A DNA stretch of 51,892 nt from an uncultured Lachnospiraceae bacterium (GTDB lineage: Bacteria > Bacillota > Clostridia > Lachnospirales > Lachnospiraceae): assembly GCA_946566685.1 (NCBI GenBank), contig CAMNXA010000021.1:1-51892 (forward strand), given 5' to 3'. Shown in pieces: positions 9,048-17,505 of this stretch. The notes below the pieces were generated by a model, which was not told the origin of the DNA, did no database searches, and saw only the letters and a program-made list of their open reading frames with translations. The stretch's first letter is position 1. Each line of letters opens with the position of its first letter. The position numbers and the translations under genes are program-made.

Positions 9048-9902
9048 CTATACATCCTCCTCTCCAAGAAAACGCAGTGCATTTTTATAATAGATTCCCT
9101 CCCGTGCATACTCCCGCATGGGAATCTTTTCCAACGCACGAAGCAGCTTAAATTGACGAAATCTTGGCCCATTGGAACCAAACATCACCTGCCTGTAGAG
9201 CGCACGATCCATCCAAAGTGGTCCCATATCAACTGTAAACAGACGTCTGATGGACTCTTCCGGGGAATCCAGATAAAGTACGGACGTATCCGTATACACA
9301 TTTGGATACTTGATCATCAGCATTACCATTTCCCGCACAAAAGGCCAGGCAAAATGAGCCAGACAAATTCTAAGCTGCGGATACTGCATGGCTATCCGCT
9401 CAAATTTTAAGGGATGCGCATACTCTGTGACCGCGTTTGGTTCCCAGCTCAAACCTGCATGGAAAAGAATCGGTTTATTATGTGCGATACACTTCTCATA
9501 GATTGGTTTCATAAAGTCTTCGTCCGGGAAGAAATGCTGTTTAGCCGGGTTTAATTTCAGTCCCTTAAGCTGTAATCTGCCAAAAGCATCCTCCAGCACT
9601 TCCAGGGCGTCTTCCCGCCTTGGATCCACGCTGGCAAAGCCGATAAAGCGCTGTGGATGTGCTTCCACGATACTCTGCACCTGTTCATTGGTCACCACAA
9701 AGCCGCCCTCCGTAGTTGTCAGATCAAGTGGCAGCATAGCGGCCCGGTCAACCCCGGCATAATCCATCTCCCGGAATACCTCATCAAAATCATAGGGAGA
9801 CTGCTTAAAAACACCGAATGTGTTCTTGCGAAATTCCAACTCTTTTTCATCCTGACAGATGGATTCATAAAAAACAGGATGAATATGCATGTCTATTATC
9901 AT
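9048..9902 (-). CDS. Amidohydrolase-2 family TIM-barrel protein with altered metal site
   Basis: A 284-residue protein of the amidohydrolase-2 (ACMSD-like) family, cytoplasmic. The N-terminal HxH is present (MHIHP, residues 5-7), as are the later His in ILFHAGLSW and CLAHFAWP. The usual GSDxP at the end of the barrel is GSNGPRF, so the catalytic aspartate is an asparagine. Family members hydrolyse or decarboxylate small carboxylates or lactones; the Asn suggests altered chemistry or another base. It lies between a kinase gene (42 bases downstream of it) and yjbQ, with which it is coupled. It may act on the product released after deglycation, or on a lactone. Not certain. Confidence 0.8.
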   Translation of the reverse strand: MIIDMHIHPVFYESICQDEKELEFRKNTFGVFKQSPYDFDEVFREMDYAGVDRAAMLPLDLTTTEGGFVVTNEQVQSIVEAHPQRFIGFASVDPRREDALEVLEDAFGRLQLKGLKLNPAKQHFFPDEDFMKPIYEKCIAHNKPILFHAGLSWEPNAVTEYAHPLKFERIAMQYPQLRICLAHFAWPFVREMVMLMIKYPNVYTDTSVLYLDSPEESIRRLFTVDMGPLWMDRALYRQVMFGSNGPRFRQFKLLRALEKIPMREYAREGIYYKNALRFLGEEDV

Positions 9903-9944
9903 ACGTTTTCCCTCATTCTTTCACTTCAAAACAATTACTGCGGT

Positions 9945-10757
9945 TTAATATGGTTCAAATTTTGAGATTGCCGCCGCACTGATCTTCGCACCCATCTTCT
10001 GACAATCGTGTATTGTCCATCCTTGCATGACACCGTAAGTAAACCCGGCAATGTAGGCATCTCCTGCCCCTACGGTATTGACCACTTTTGCCGGCTGTAT
10101 CCCATAACGATAAAATCGTTCCCCGTCATAACTGATACTTCCATTTGCACCTAAGGTCGCGGTGACAATCTCAGGCCCCAGTCCTTTGATTCTCTTAAGA
10201 TGCTCCCTTATATATTCGTCTTCTTCCGTATAAGAAAGAAACACATAGTCGGTATTCTTAAAATTTTCGTCACAGTTGTATTCCGGGTCGTCACTGTAAA
10301 CCGAATAATCCAATATTACCTTCACACCAGCTTCCCGAAACTCTCTTAAATCCTTTAACACATTTCCGAACAAATCCGTATGTACATAGGGAAAGGTCTT
10401 CACATAATCTTTATCTTCTTTTGATAATTCATAGTGTTCCATAACACCTTCAACAGCTTCCAGGTGCACCCTGTCCACTCCATCGATCAAATCCATTTTT
10501 TGCAGGCAGGTATCCCCTTGTTCCACACGCAGATGTGATACGTCAATCCCTTCCTGCTCCAGCATCTGTCGCATAGACTCGCCGTATGCGTCCGAGCCTA
10601 CAGCGCTGACCACGCTGACTGAAACGCCTAACCGGCTCAGATGAACGCCCCAGTCCACACCGTTTCCCGTGGGATAAAATTTACCCAGTTTATCATACAG
10701 ATCAATGCAGGAATACCCCGCTGCAACTACCCGTAATTCTTCATTCATTTTCATCAT
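9945..10757 (-). CDS. PfkB-family sugar kinase, FrlD-like (copy 1)
   Basis: A 270-residue ribokinase/PfkB-fold kinase. The ATG at 10757 has AAAGGAG 6 bases upstream; a longer frame overlaps the BCCT gene. The C-terminal PfkB signature NTVGAGDAYIAGF (about 225-237) contains the catalytic Asp and the anion hole. The N-terminal GNGVDWG replaces the usual GGNA/GGNAVN substrate loop, so sugar recognition differs from copy 2. Length and layout match FrlD (fructoselysine 6-kinase), which phosphorylates the sugar C6 before cleavage by the FrlB deglycase. It lies 34 bases after the BCCT transporter gene. A second FrlD-like kinase in the same cluster suggests two substrates or epimers. Confidence 0.83.
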   Translation of the reverse strand: MMKMNEELRVVAAGYSCIDLYDKLGKFYPTGNGVDWGVHLSRLGVSVSVVSAVGSDAYGESMRQMLEQEGIDVSHLRVEQGDTCLQKMDLIDGVDRVHLEAVEGVMEHYELSKEDKDYVKTFPYVHTDLFGNVLKDLREFREAGVKVILDYSVYSDDPEYNCDENFKNTDYVFLSYTEEDEYIREHLKRIKGLGPEIVTATLGANGSISYDGERFYRYGIQPAKVVNTVGAGDAYIAGFTYGVMQGWTIHDCQKMGAKISAAAISKFEPY

Positions 10758-10791
10758 AAACGCTCCTTTACACGCTTCCCAATCCAACCCT

Positions 10792-12375
10792 TCATTCTGC
10801 ACGATCACTTACTTGTTCCTCCTGAACATATTGTGCCTCTTTGATAATCTGCTCCCTGCTCTTCTCTCCATAATCCTGCCTGATAGCCTTTAACACAGAA
10901 ACTGTAATCAGCACCGCAATGAAGATAAGCGGGAACCCCAACACGATGGCAAAACTCTGGACGAGTTTGAGACCGCCCACAAAAGACAGCGCGATCGACA
11001 ATGCAAAAATTGCTACCGCCCAGCTGAAACGGATATACAGATGGGGATCCTTATCCGGATCCAGCCGTTCGGAAGTAGCCGTCCCCAACACCAGTGCCGT
11101 AGAATCGATGGTGGTAGCCAGAAAGACAAAACAGAGAATAACTAACACCAGAATAAAAAACTTGCTCCACGGCAGGGTGTGCATGATCGCCAACACCGCT
11201 CCCTCATTTCCCTCTGCTGCAAGGATGGATACCAGATCCACAATGCCGTTTTTCTGTAGATAGAGGGAATACCCGCCAAGTATCGCTAAGAATGTACAGC
11301 ACCCCAGTGTACCCCACAGCATCTGTCCCATCAGTACCTGCCGCAAGGTTCTCCCTCTTGACACCTTGGCGATAAAAATACCCATGATCGGAATAAAGAT
11401 CAGCCACCAGGCCCAGTAGAACATGGTCCAGCCGGAAACGAATGTCCTGTCCCCGAAAGGATCCGTATAGAAGACCATACGCGGAAGGTTCTGCAAGTAC
11501 AGCCCTATGCTGTTCAACTCCATGCCAAATATCTCTCCCGCCGGCACCACCACCAAAAAGACCAGAAGAAATGCAAAGATAATCTTCATATTAATATTGG
11601 TCAGTTTCTGAATGCCGTTCTCCAATCCACGAAACACGCTCCAGCCAAAAATCAAAAACCAGACTGTAAATACAAACAATTGAATTCCTCTTCCATCCGG
11701 AATACCGGTCAGGTCGGAAATCAATCGTGACATGACCGGCACACCGAGTCCCAGGGATGTGGTGATGGACGCTACAATCCCCACCGCCACCACCGTATCC
11801 AAAATCTTGGCTGCCCAGCTGTCCCGGAACTTCTTCCCCAACAACGGCGACATGGTATTAGACAGCTTCACATCCCGGCTCTCCCGAATATAAAGCATAT
11901 AGGAAATGGCAACGATTGCCGGCACATAAAATGCCCATGCACTGAGTCCCCAATGAAACTGTCCATACATATGCGCATATTCGTATGCCTCCTCGGACAT
12001 CGGCTGAATATGGAAGGGGGTATCTGTCAGATAATAAAGCGGCTCTGCGAAACCAAGGATCACCGTGCTGGAACCGGCCCCGGAAGTAAAGATCATGGCC
12101 GCCCAGCTGAAAGTGGAAAACCTCGGTTTGTCCTGAGGTTTTCCAAGCTTAATGCTGCCATATTTGCTGAAACACAGATAGAAGAACAACAGAAAACATC
12201 CGCCATTGGCTGCTACATACATCCACCCAAACCTGCCCACCACAAGGTAATATGCCCTCTCAATACCCACTTTCATGATTTCCGGGCACAGTCCCAGTAG
12301 TACCACCAACAGCATGATAATGGAAAATGTCATGATATATACTCTTTTATCTAATTCTTTCCATGCCTGTTTCAT
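10792..12375 (-). CDS. BCCT-family transporter
   Basis: A 527-residue membrane protein with about 12 hydrophobic helices of the betaine/carnitine/choline transporter family. The TM8 signature is clear (WAWWLIFIPIMGIFIAKVSRGRT, about 323-345), and the TM3 glycine-rich stretch FTSGAGSS is present. The family carries zwitterionic or quaternary amines by Na+ or H+ symport or by exchange. It sits between two FrlD-like kinases, 31 bases after copy 2, and no carnitine or choline enzymes (caiABCD, cutC, grd) are nearby. The parsimonious inference is import of a charged sugar-amine or a betaine-like conjugate, the role that FrlA permease has in E. coli. Substrate not proven. Confidence 0.88.
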   Translation of the reverse strand: MKQAWKELDKRVYIMTFSIIMLLVVLLGLCPEIMKVGIERAYYLVVGRFGWMYVAANGGCFLLFFYLCFSKYGSIKLGKPQDKPRFSTFSWAAMIFTSGAGSSTVILGFAEPLYYLTDTPFHIQPMSEEAYEYAHMYGQFHWGLSAWAFYVPAIVAISYMLYIRESRDVKLSNTMSPLLGKKFRDSWAAKILDTVVAVGIVASITTSLGLGVPVMSRLISDLTGIPDGRGIQLFVFTVWFLIFGWSVFRGLENGIQKLTNINMKIIFAFLLVFLVVVPAGEIFGMELNSIGLYLQNLPRMVFYTDPFGDRTFVSGWTMFYWAWWLIFIPIMGIFIAKVSRGRTLRQVLMGQMLWGTLGCCTFLAILGGYSLYLQKNGIVDLVSILAAEGNEGAVLAIMHTLPWSKFFILVLVILCFVFLATTIDSTALVLGTATSERLDPDKDPHLYIRFSWAVAIFALSIALSFVGGLKLVQSFAIVLGFPLIFIAVLITVSVLKAIRQDYGEKSREQIIKEAQYVQEEQVSDRAE

Positions 12376-12406
12376 TGTACCTTTTTCCTTTACAATGTAT
12401 ACCTGT

Positions 12407-13279
12407 TTATGCCCTCAGTTTCTCCATCAGGATTTCCCTGCCATAACCAAAGGCCCCTTCCATCTGGCATGTTTTGGAAGCAAACACCGCTGCCTCGGCA
12501 ATGCTCTCCCGGATTGCAGTCTCTTCTTCCACACCCCGTTTGACAGCATCCAGATATCCCACCATAAAGGTAGTGATCAGGGAATCCCCCGCACCCATAG
12601 TGTCAACTACCTCATCAATGGGCACCGCCGCCTGCATATAGAATTTGCCATTTGCATACAGCATACAACCTTTCGATCCTCTGGATGCACATACGATCTT
12701 CGGCCCGTAAGCGGCAATCTTTTTCAGATGTTCCTTTGTCTCCTCGTCATTGCCCGGAAAAGAACAGAACGCGTAAGTCACAAGGGGCGCAATCTTTTCA
12801 TAATATGCGTCATCCGAATCATCAGAGAAATCAAAAGATAACGGCAGGCCGGCATCTTTGATCTTCGGAAGCTGGCTCTCCATATAGCAGTAGTTGCCGG
12901 AATGCACCAGGTCAAACTGGGCAAGATATTCCAGATCAAATTCATCCAGTTCATAGATATGGCGGCTTCTGACCCCGCCCTCGTTGTAATCAAGAAATAC
13001 CCGGTCGCCATCTTGCAGCATACATCTGGAATACCCGTTTTCACCTGGTATCTTCTTACACTTTACCATCTCGATCTTCTCTTTACGAAGAGTCTCAATC
13101 ACATGATCCGCATTGACATCGGTACCAAAATATCCCATGTAGGCGCATCTTTTTGCCCCGAACATCTTTGCATACACCGCCAGGTTCACACAATTCCCTC
13201 CCGGATACTGACGGTTCATATGGGTATAAATATCCACCACATTATCACCGAACCCAACCACACTCACATCATATTTCAT
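12407..13279 (-). CDS. PfkB-family sugar kinase, FrlD-like (copy 2)
   Basis: A 290-residue ribokinase/PfkB kinase close in layout to E. coli FrlD: GDNVVDIY near the N-terminus, the GGNCVNLAVYA substrate loop (about 28-38), the DGDRVFLDYNEGGV lid region and the C-terminal DTMGAGDSLITTF catalytic signature (about 233-245). It is expected to phosphorylate the C6 hydroxyl of a fructose-amine with ATP. An AAGGAG site precedes the ATG at 13279. Upstream, 98 bases with a strong hairpin separate it from the FrlB-like gene. Of the two kinases this one keeps more of the FrlD pattern and is the better candidate for the main pathway. Confidence 0.87.
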   Translation of the reverse strand: MKYDVSVVGFGDNVVDIYTHMNRQYPGGNCVNLAVYAKMFGAKRCAYMGYFGTDVNADHVIETLRKEKIEMVKCKKIPGENGYSRCMLQDGDRVFLDYNEGGVRSRHIYELDEFDLEYLAQFDLVHSGNYCYMESQLPKIKDAGLPLSFDFSDDSDDAYYEKIAPLVTYAFCSFPGNDEETKEHLKKIAAYGPKIVCASRGSKGCMLYANGKFYMQAAVPIDEVVDTMGAGDSLITTFMVGYLDAVKRGVEEETAIRESIAEAAVFASKTCQMEGAFGYGREILMEKLRA

Positions 13280-13319
13280 CAGAAACCTTCTCCTTCCTAC
13301 ATATATTACGAAATTCCCA

Positions 13320-13345
13320 GCGCCCCGCGTTCCATGGCGGGACGC
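13320..13345 (-). other. Intercistronic RNA hairpin in the cluster
   Basis: Within the 98-base gap between the FrlB-like and second kinase genes, arms 13337-13345 and 13320-13328 form a 9-bp GC-rich stem with an 8-base loop. The pairing is complete only in minus-strand RNA, where one pair is a G-U; the plus-strand copy would have a C-A mismatch. No T-tract follows, so it looks like an mRNA stability or processing element rather than a terminator. Confidence 0.55.
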
Positions 13346-13377
13346 CTTTGGAACTTCTTCCTAATGTTCTTCTCACA

Positions 13378-14361
13378 CTAGTATTCCACCACACCCATGT
13401 ATCTTCTCATATCTAACGGATGCCCGGTCTTGTTCTGGATTGCCGTTCTGTACAGCACGCTCATCTCATAAAACAATGCTGCATTGAAATAATCCACGCA
13501 GTTTTCATCGATACTCTCCAGGCCGCATTCAGCCGCATCAATGATCTCGTATTTTTTCGCATATTTCTCCAAGAACGCCCTGGCACGAAGGTCAATCTCC
13601 CTGGTCTTGCCCACCGACATCATCAGGATATAGAGATGTTCCTCATCCGTCACCTCAAAGGGGCCATGGAAATATTCCGCCGTATTCAGGTAACAGCAGT
13701 CCATCCACTGCATCTCCTGCAGGGAGCAGATGGCGAACCCGTATGCCTGCGCATAGGCAGCCCCGGAAGACATGATATAAAGGAAGGGGGCCTTGTAATA
13801 ATGCTCCGCAAAATTCCACGCTTTATTCTGATATGTCTTCATTGCTTTACGGATAATCCCATCACATTTGACAATGCCATCCTTCATGCCTTCATACAAC
13901 GTATAGGCCGGCTCCTGGCGGTGGATCAGTTCATTTAAAATCCCGTATGTAATACACATGGGTTTTTCTTCCTGCGGTGTCTCCGGCTCCCATTTGTATA
14001 CGATCGCATGATACTTATCGCTGGCACACTTGCTGGTATCGTCATGGGTATAAGAGATGACAAATGCTCCCGCCGCAATCGCCACATCCGCGGCTTCCAC
14101 TGTTTCCTTCGTATTCCCGCCGTGGGAACAGATAAAGACAAGAGATCCTTTGCCCAGACGTTTCGGCGGTGTCAGGACAAATTCCTTGCTGGGAATCCAG
14201 TCTGCGATCATGGAGGTTGACTCCCTGTTTACGAAATAATTACTGGAATAAAGGTCGATCAAAGACCCGCCGCACGCCACAAAATATACCTCCGAGATTG
14301 TTCCGTTTTCTCTCTGAATCTCATCTACTAATTTCACTACGTCATAATCTGCTACATACAT
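13378..14361 (-). CDS. SIS-domain sugar deglycase, FrlB-like
   Basis: A 327-residue double-SIS protein. FrlB cleaves fructoselysine 6-phosphate to glucose 6-phosphate and lysine. The match is seen in the N-terminal VYFVACGGSLIDLYSS sugar-phosphate loop (about 25-40), SHGGNTKETVEAA (about 78-90), the EYFHGPFEVTDEEH segment (about 225-238, compare GEFRHGPLEIVEP in FrlB) and a C-terminus HPLDMRRYMGVVEY closely like the HNPDERRYYGGLVEY end of FrlB. The gene follows the MFS transporter by 5 bases, so they are cotranscribed. It is the core evidence that the cluster splits a phosphorylated sugar-amine. The amine partner may not be lysine. Confidence 0.88.
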   Translation of the reverse strand: MYVADYDVVKLVDEIQRENGTISEVYFVACGGSLIDLYSSNYFVNRESTSMIADWIPSKEFVLTPPKRLGKGSLVFICSHGGNTKETVEAADVAIAAGAFVISYTHDDTSKCASDKYHAIVYKWEPETPQEEKPMCITYGILNELIHRQEPAYTLYEGMKDGIVKCDGIIRKAMKTYQNKAWNFAEHYYKAPFLYIMSSGAAYAQAYGFAICSLQEMQWMDCCYLNTAEYFHGPFEVTDEEHLYILMMSVGKTREIDLRARAFLEKYAKKYEIIDAAECGLESIDENCVDYFNAALFYEMSVLYRTAIQNKTGHPLDMRRYMGVVEY

Positions 14362-14366
14362 CGCAT

Positions 14367-15623
14367 CTATTCCTCAACTTTCTCTTTATTTCTGCTAATG
14401 AGAACTCTCATTATGATTGCCAGTACCATACCAAGAACTGCTGTTGCCATTAAGAAACCAAAGATCATCTTATAAGCTGCATTGCCATAAGTGTCCATCC
14501 ACTTTCCGAAGATCGTAAAGTAGAAGAAGTCAGGTGTATATCCCAGAATTGAACCGATACCGATGACCGTTCCAAAATAGGCCGCCTTGAACTTACACTC
14601 CCTGAGGCCGGACCAAATCACACCGTAAAGCATCATTGCCACCATACTGGGCAGTAAGGATACAAAAGTTGCAAGCCCCGGGCTCACCGTGTCAGGCATG
14701 ATCATAACACCCGCATAGATTGCCGTGGTGATCGCAAATGCGGTAATATACCATTTGTTAGCGGATTTAAACACACGGTCTATGATGTAGCCTCCCACCG
14801 GACACAACAGGTTCATCAGGTTACTCCTCACAATGTTGAGCAGTGTGGAATTAACTAACGGGATTCCCAGCACATCTGTCAAATAAGGGGAGAAATAGGA
14901 TACGCTGGTGTAGAGGCCATATGCACACATAACCATAATGGCGATCAACCATGTCATAGGGTTTCTCAAGACAGCTCCCACATACTTAAACTGGAAGGTG
15001 TCATCCTCACTGGCTGCCTCTACCTCTTTTTCTTTAAAGAAAACAATTACCAGAAGCGCCGCTAAGAGCGTGCCGCCTGCCATGACCCACATAGCGATCA
15101 TGAAAGAGGTCGTGGGATCCTCCGAAAATCCACTTGCCCAGAGACAGATTGCATTCAAGATTGCCGATATGATACCGGAAGACGCATAATAGATTCCGTA
15201 ACAGGAGCCCTGTGTCTCGGCGTCCCCCACCATGCCTACCGCTTTGGTAATACCGCACCAGAACACGAAGTTGGTGGACATACCTACCATAAACCATACA
15301 AAACACGCTACCGTAAAAGTCATGGTAAACGCATAGATACAAATTGCAACAAAGGATACCAGTACGGAATAGACCAGACATTTCTTCGTGGAAAACTTGT
15401 CCGCCAGGATGCCTCCCGGTATCATACTTGCCATCATACACAGTGAGTAGATCGACATGAGCTGTCCTGACTGCGTATTATTGATTCCCATCGCGATAAT
15501 CTGCTGTTCATAAAACACATATCTCACATATGGGAATGTATACATGATTGCATTGACAAATCCAAATATAAACAGTACACCGAGCATCTTGCCCGTTAAT
15601 TTTGCTTTTGCGGTTTCTGCCAT
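14367..15623 (-). CDS. MFS transporter
   Basis: A 418-residue major facilitator with 12 predicted helices. The loop 2-3 signature is present as GGILADKFSTKK (about 66-77), and a central cytoplasmic loop with a run of acidic residues (KEKEVEAASEDD) lies near 205-217. Its direction and substrate cannot be read from the sequence. It starts 20 bases after the YtcJ-like gene and is followed at 5 bases by the FrlB-like gene. It may import a second substrate form or export a product such as the freed amine. Together with the BCCT carrier the cluster has two transporters. Confidence 0.85.
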   Translation of the reverse strand: MAETAKAKLTGKMLGVLFIFGFVNAIMYTFPYVRYVFYEQQIIAMGINNTQSGQLMSIYSLCMMASMIPGGILADKFSTKKCLVYSVLVSFVAICIYAFTMTFTVACFVWFMVGMSTNFVFWCGITKAVGMVGDAETQGSCYGIYYASSGIISAILNAICLWASGFSEDPTTSFMIAMWVMAGGTLLAALLVIVFFKEKEVEAASEDDTFQFKYVGAVLRNPMTWLIAIMVMCAYGLYTSVSYFSPYLTDVLGIPLVNSTLLNIVRSNLMNLLCPVGGYIIDRVFKSANKWYITAFAITTAIYAGVMIMPDTVSPGLATFVSLLPSMVAMMLYGVIWSGLRECKFKAAYFGTVIGIGSILGYTPDFFYFTIFGKWMDTYGNAAYKMIFGFLMATAVLGMVLAIIMRVLISRNKEKVEE

Positions 15624-15643
15624 TTCTTTCCTCCCATTCTCAA

Positions 15644-17203
15644 CTATCTGCTTTTGTGATACACTTCCTGTCCATTTACAATCGTTCTCTCCACTTCCAC
15701 CTCCAGGATCTCTTCCATCGGTGTGTGGAACAGATCTCCGGTAAAGATAACGATATCCGCCCGTTTCCCGGCTTCCAGTGTGCCGAGGATATCCTCTCTT
15801 TGCATCGCATACTGGCTGTTGATCGTCCAGGCATCCAGCATCTCAGCAATCGTCAGGCCATTAGCAGGATTGATCCTCTCCTTCCTGTCCATCCCATAGT
15901 TGGCACAGCCGTAGTAGATGGATTCGGGAATACTCGGGATCAAGAGCGGTAAATCCGTTGCCCCGCACAGCCTTACACCGTGATCGACCAAAGACCTGTA
16001 ATTCAGATAACGTTCCTGCCTTTTCCCTACGACCTTTTTATAGGCTTCCACATAGCCCTCGTAAGTATCCAGTGCATACACCTGCGCATAAATCTCGCCG
16101 AAGGCGTTAAGCGCTGCCATTCTCTTTTCATCCTCCGGCATGGTCAGTTCCAGATCCGTGATGCCATGCCTGTTTTGCAGGCTTCCGTCCTCATTTCTGC
16201 GGCATTTCTCATAGATATCCAGAATTTTGCGAAAAGCGCCGTCTCCCTCCGCGTGGAGCGTGAACCGAAAACCGTTTTCATCTGCAAGCAATACTTCTTT
16301 CTCTATGGTGTCGTAATCGATTTCCTTTTCACATACTGTGGAAGTGCCTTCATAGGGTTCTGTCAGATGCCCCTGCCTTGCCAGGATCAACCCGTCCGTC
16401 ATCTGATTGTATCCTGAGAATCTGACGAACTCTGACTGAAACCTCTCCCGCATCTCCCTGCCGTATTCTATGTTGGCAGGTGCACCGACCGGCTGTGACA
16501 TAAAAGAGATCCGCACAGTCAGCTTCTCCTGGTCATCAAATTCTTTCAATACATCCGTGAAACCATAGAAGTCATCAAAGCCCATCTCCTTTACCGAAGT
16601 CACCCCACGCGCATTCAGCATATCCATATATGCGGTAAGCTGCCCATCCACAAAGGTTCTATCGTTTAAGTAGATTCCCATAATCTTATACAGGGCTTCC
16701 GCATAACATTTCTGTGGGTTAAAGCCAAATTCTTCCCGCGCTCTCTGATTCATGGCGCAGGTGCCATGCCCTGGCACAAATAATACCACCGGCACCCTGG
16801 GACTTACTTCGTTTAGCAGTTCTTCCGTCTGACTCTGATTCGCCAATGCAGGACTTAAATTATTTCCAAAGACCACACTTGCGTCCTTATCCGTAAGCGC
16901 CTTACGCACAACGTTCTCCAACTGATCCAAATCTTCCGTTCCTGTCAGATCAATTCCCAGATTGTCGATGATAAATCCGGTAAAAAACGTATGCGTGTCG
17001 CCAAAACCGGCACAGATTGTTGCATCTTTGTAATCATGGTATGTAATCGATGCATCCCTGTACTTCTCCGGGACTTCTCCTTTTCCCACTTCCAGAATGG
17101 AATCTCCCTTGATCACAACATATCCGGCATAAGGTTCTTTCGATACGGAATCATAGATACAGGTCGAAACAAGCACTTCATCAGCTATCACATTTACACC
17201 CAT
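15644..17203 (-). CDS. YtcJ-like amidohydrolase, divergent metal site
   Basis: A 519-residue amidohydrolase-3 (YtcJ-type) protein with the usual small beta domain formed by both ends and a central barrel. The ATG at 17203 is 7 bases from AGGAGG; a longer frame starts at 17269. Canonical YtcJ proteins have HxH near the start of the barrel, a mid-barrel H, an IEHA motif and a late Asp. Here HxH reads HTF (in FGDTHTFF, about 60-67), RFTLHAEG keeps its His, the IEHA position reads ITDL, and GATDLP keeps the Asp. The family includes N-acyl and formamide hydrolases. It is the first gene of the cluster, behind the operator-bearing promoter. It might trim an N-acylated amine; unproven. Confidence 0.8.
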   Translation of the reverse strand: MGVNVIADEVLVSTCIYDSVSKEPYAGYVVIKGDSILEVGKGEVPEKYRDASITYHDYKDATICAGFGDTHTFFTGFIIDNLGIDLTGTEDLDQLENVVRKALTDKDASVVFGNNLSPALANQSQTEELLNEVSPRVPVVLFVPGHGTCAMNQRAREEFGFNPQKCYAEALYKIMGIYLNDRTFVDGQLTAYMDMLNARGVTSVKEMGFDDFYGFTDVLKEFDDQEKLTVRISFMSQPVGAPANIEYGREMRERFQSEFVRFSGYNQMTDGLILARQGHLTEPYEGTSTVCEKEIDYDTIEKEVLLADENGFRFTLHAEGDGAFRKILDIYEKCRRNEDGSLQNRHGITDLELTMPEDEKRMAALNAFGEIYAQVYALDTYEGYVEAYKKVVGKRQERYLNYRSLVDHGVRLCGATDLPLLIPSIPESIYYGCANYGMDRKERINPANGLTIAEMLDAWTINSQYAMQREDILGTLEAGKRADIVIFTGDLFHTPMEEILEVEVERTIVNGQEVYHKSR

Positions 17204-17240
17204 TTTTTGTCCTCCTTCCTCTGATTTATTTTGTGAATTG

Positions 17241-17269
17241 ATTATATCATCATATAACGTTATATTCAA
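17241..17269 (-). promoter_or_regulatory. Promoter of the sugar-amine cluster with operator
   Basis: On the minus strand TTGAAT (17264-17269), a 17-base spacer and TATAAT (17241-17246) lie 38 bases before the ATG of the first cluster gene. The spacer holds a perfect 14-bp palindrome, ATATAACGTTATAT (17252-17265), which touches the -35 box. A bound GntR dimer there would block RNA polymerase. A second such palindrome lies at the divergent regulator promoter. Confidence 0.65.
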
Positions 17270-17402
17270 TTATAATGTTTAACATCATATAATTTTCGTG
17301 ACTTAATACATTTTTATTGTCCAACTTTCACATATTTTTTGTATATACCAAACAAATTTTTATATAATCTTTTATTATATAGGTATTACATGTGATGTTT
17401 TC

Positions 17403-17441
17403 ACAATACGTATTGTAATGTTATTATCTTTATAGTATACT
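17403..17441 (+). promoter_or_regulatory. Promoter and operator of the GntR regulator gene
   Basis: TTGTAA (17413-17418), a 17-base spacer and TATACT (17436-17441) form a promoter for the regulator. A perfect 14-bp palindrome, ACAATACGTATTGT (17403-17416), overlaps the -35 box. It shares an A..A..ACGT..T..T frame with the palindrome at 17252-17265, suggesting one repressor binds both. Just upstream, TGTGA-N5-TCACA (17391-17405) is a further dyad. The 300 bases between the two starts hold no gene. Confidence 0.6.
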
Positions 17442-17505
17442 TTTCCATAGGATAATTTTTTGTGAGAAAGGAAGATCCAAGCACCCTTCTCAGGATGATT
17501 GGATC

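Noticed and set aside
10792..12375. Carnitine or choline utilisation, suggested by the BCCT carrier
   Set aside because: None of caiABCDE, cutCD, grd or betaine methyltransferase genes is present; all neighbours are sugar-amine types.
17341..17348. GTATATAC as the HutC-type operator
   Set aside because: It fits the loose GTxTAxAC pattern, but 8-bp dyads are expected by chance in such AT-rich DNA and it overlaps neither promoter.
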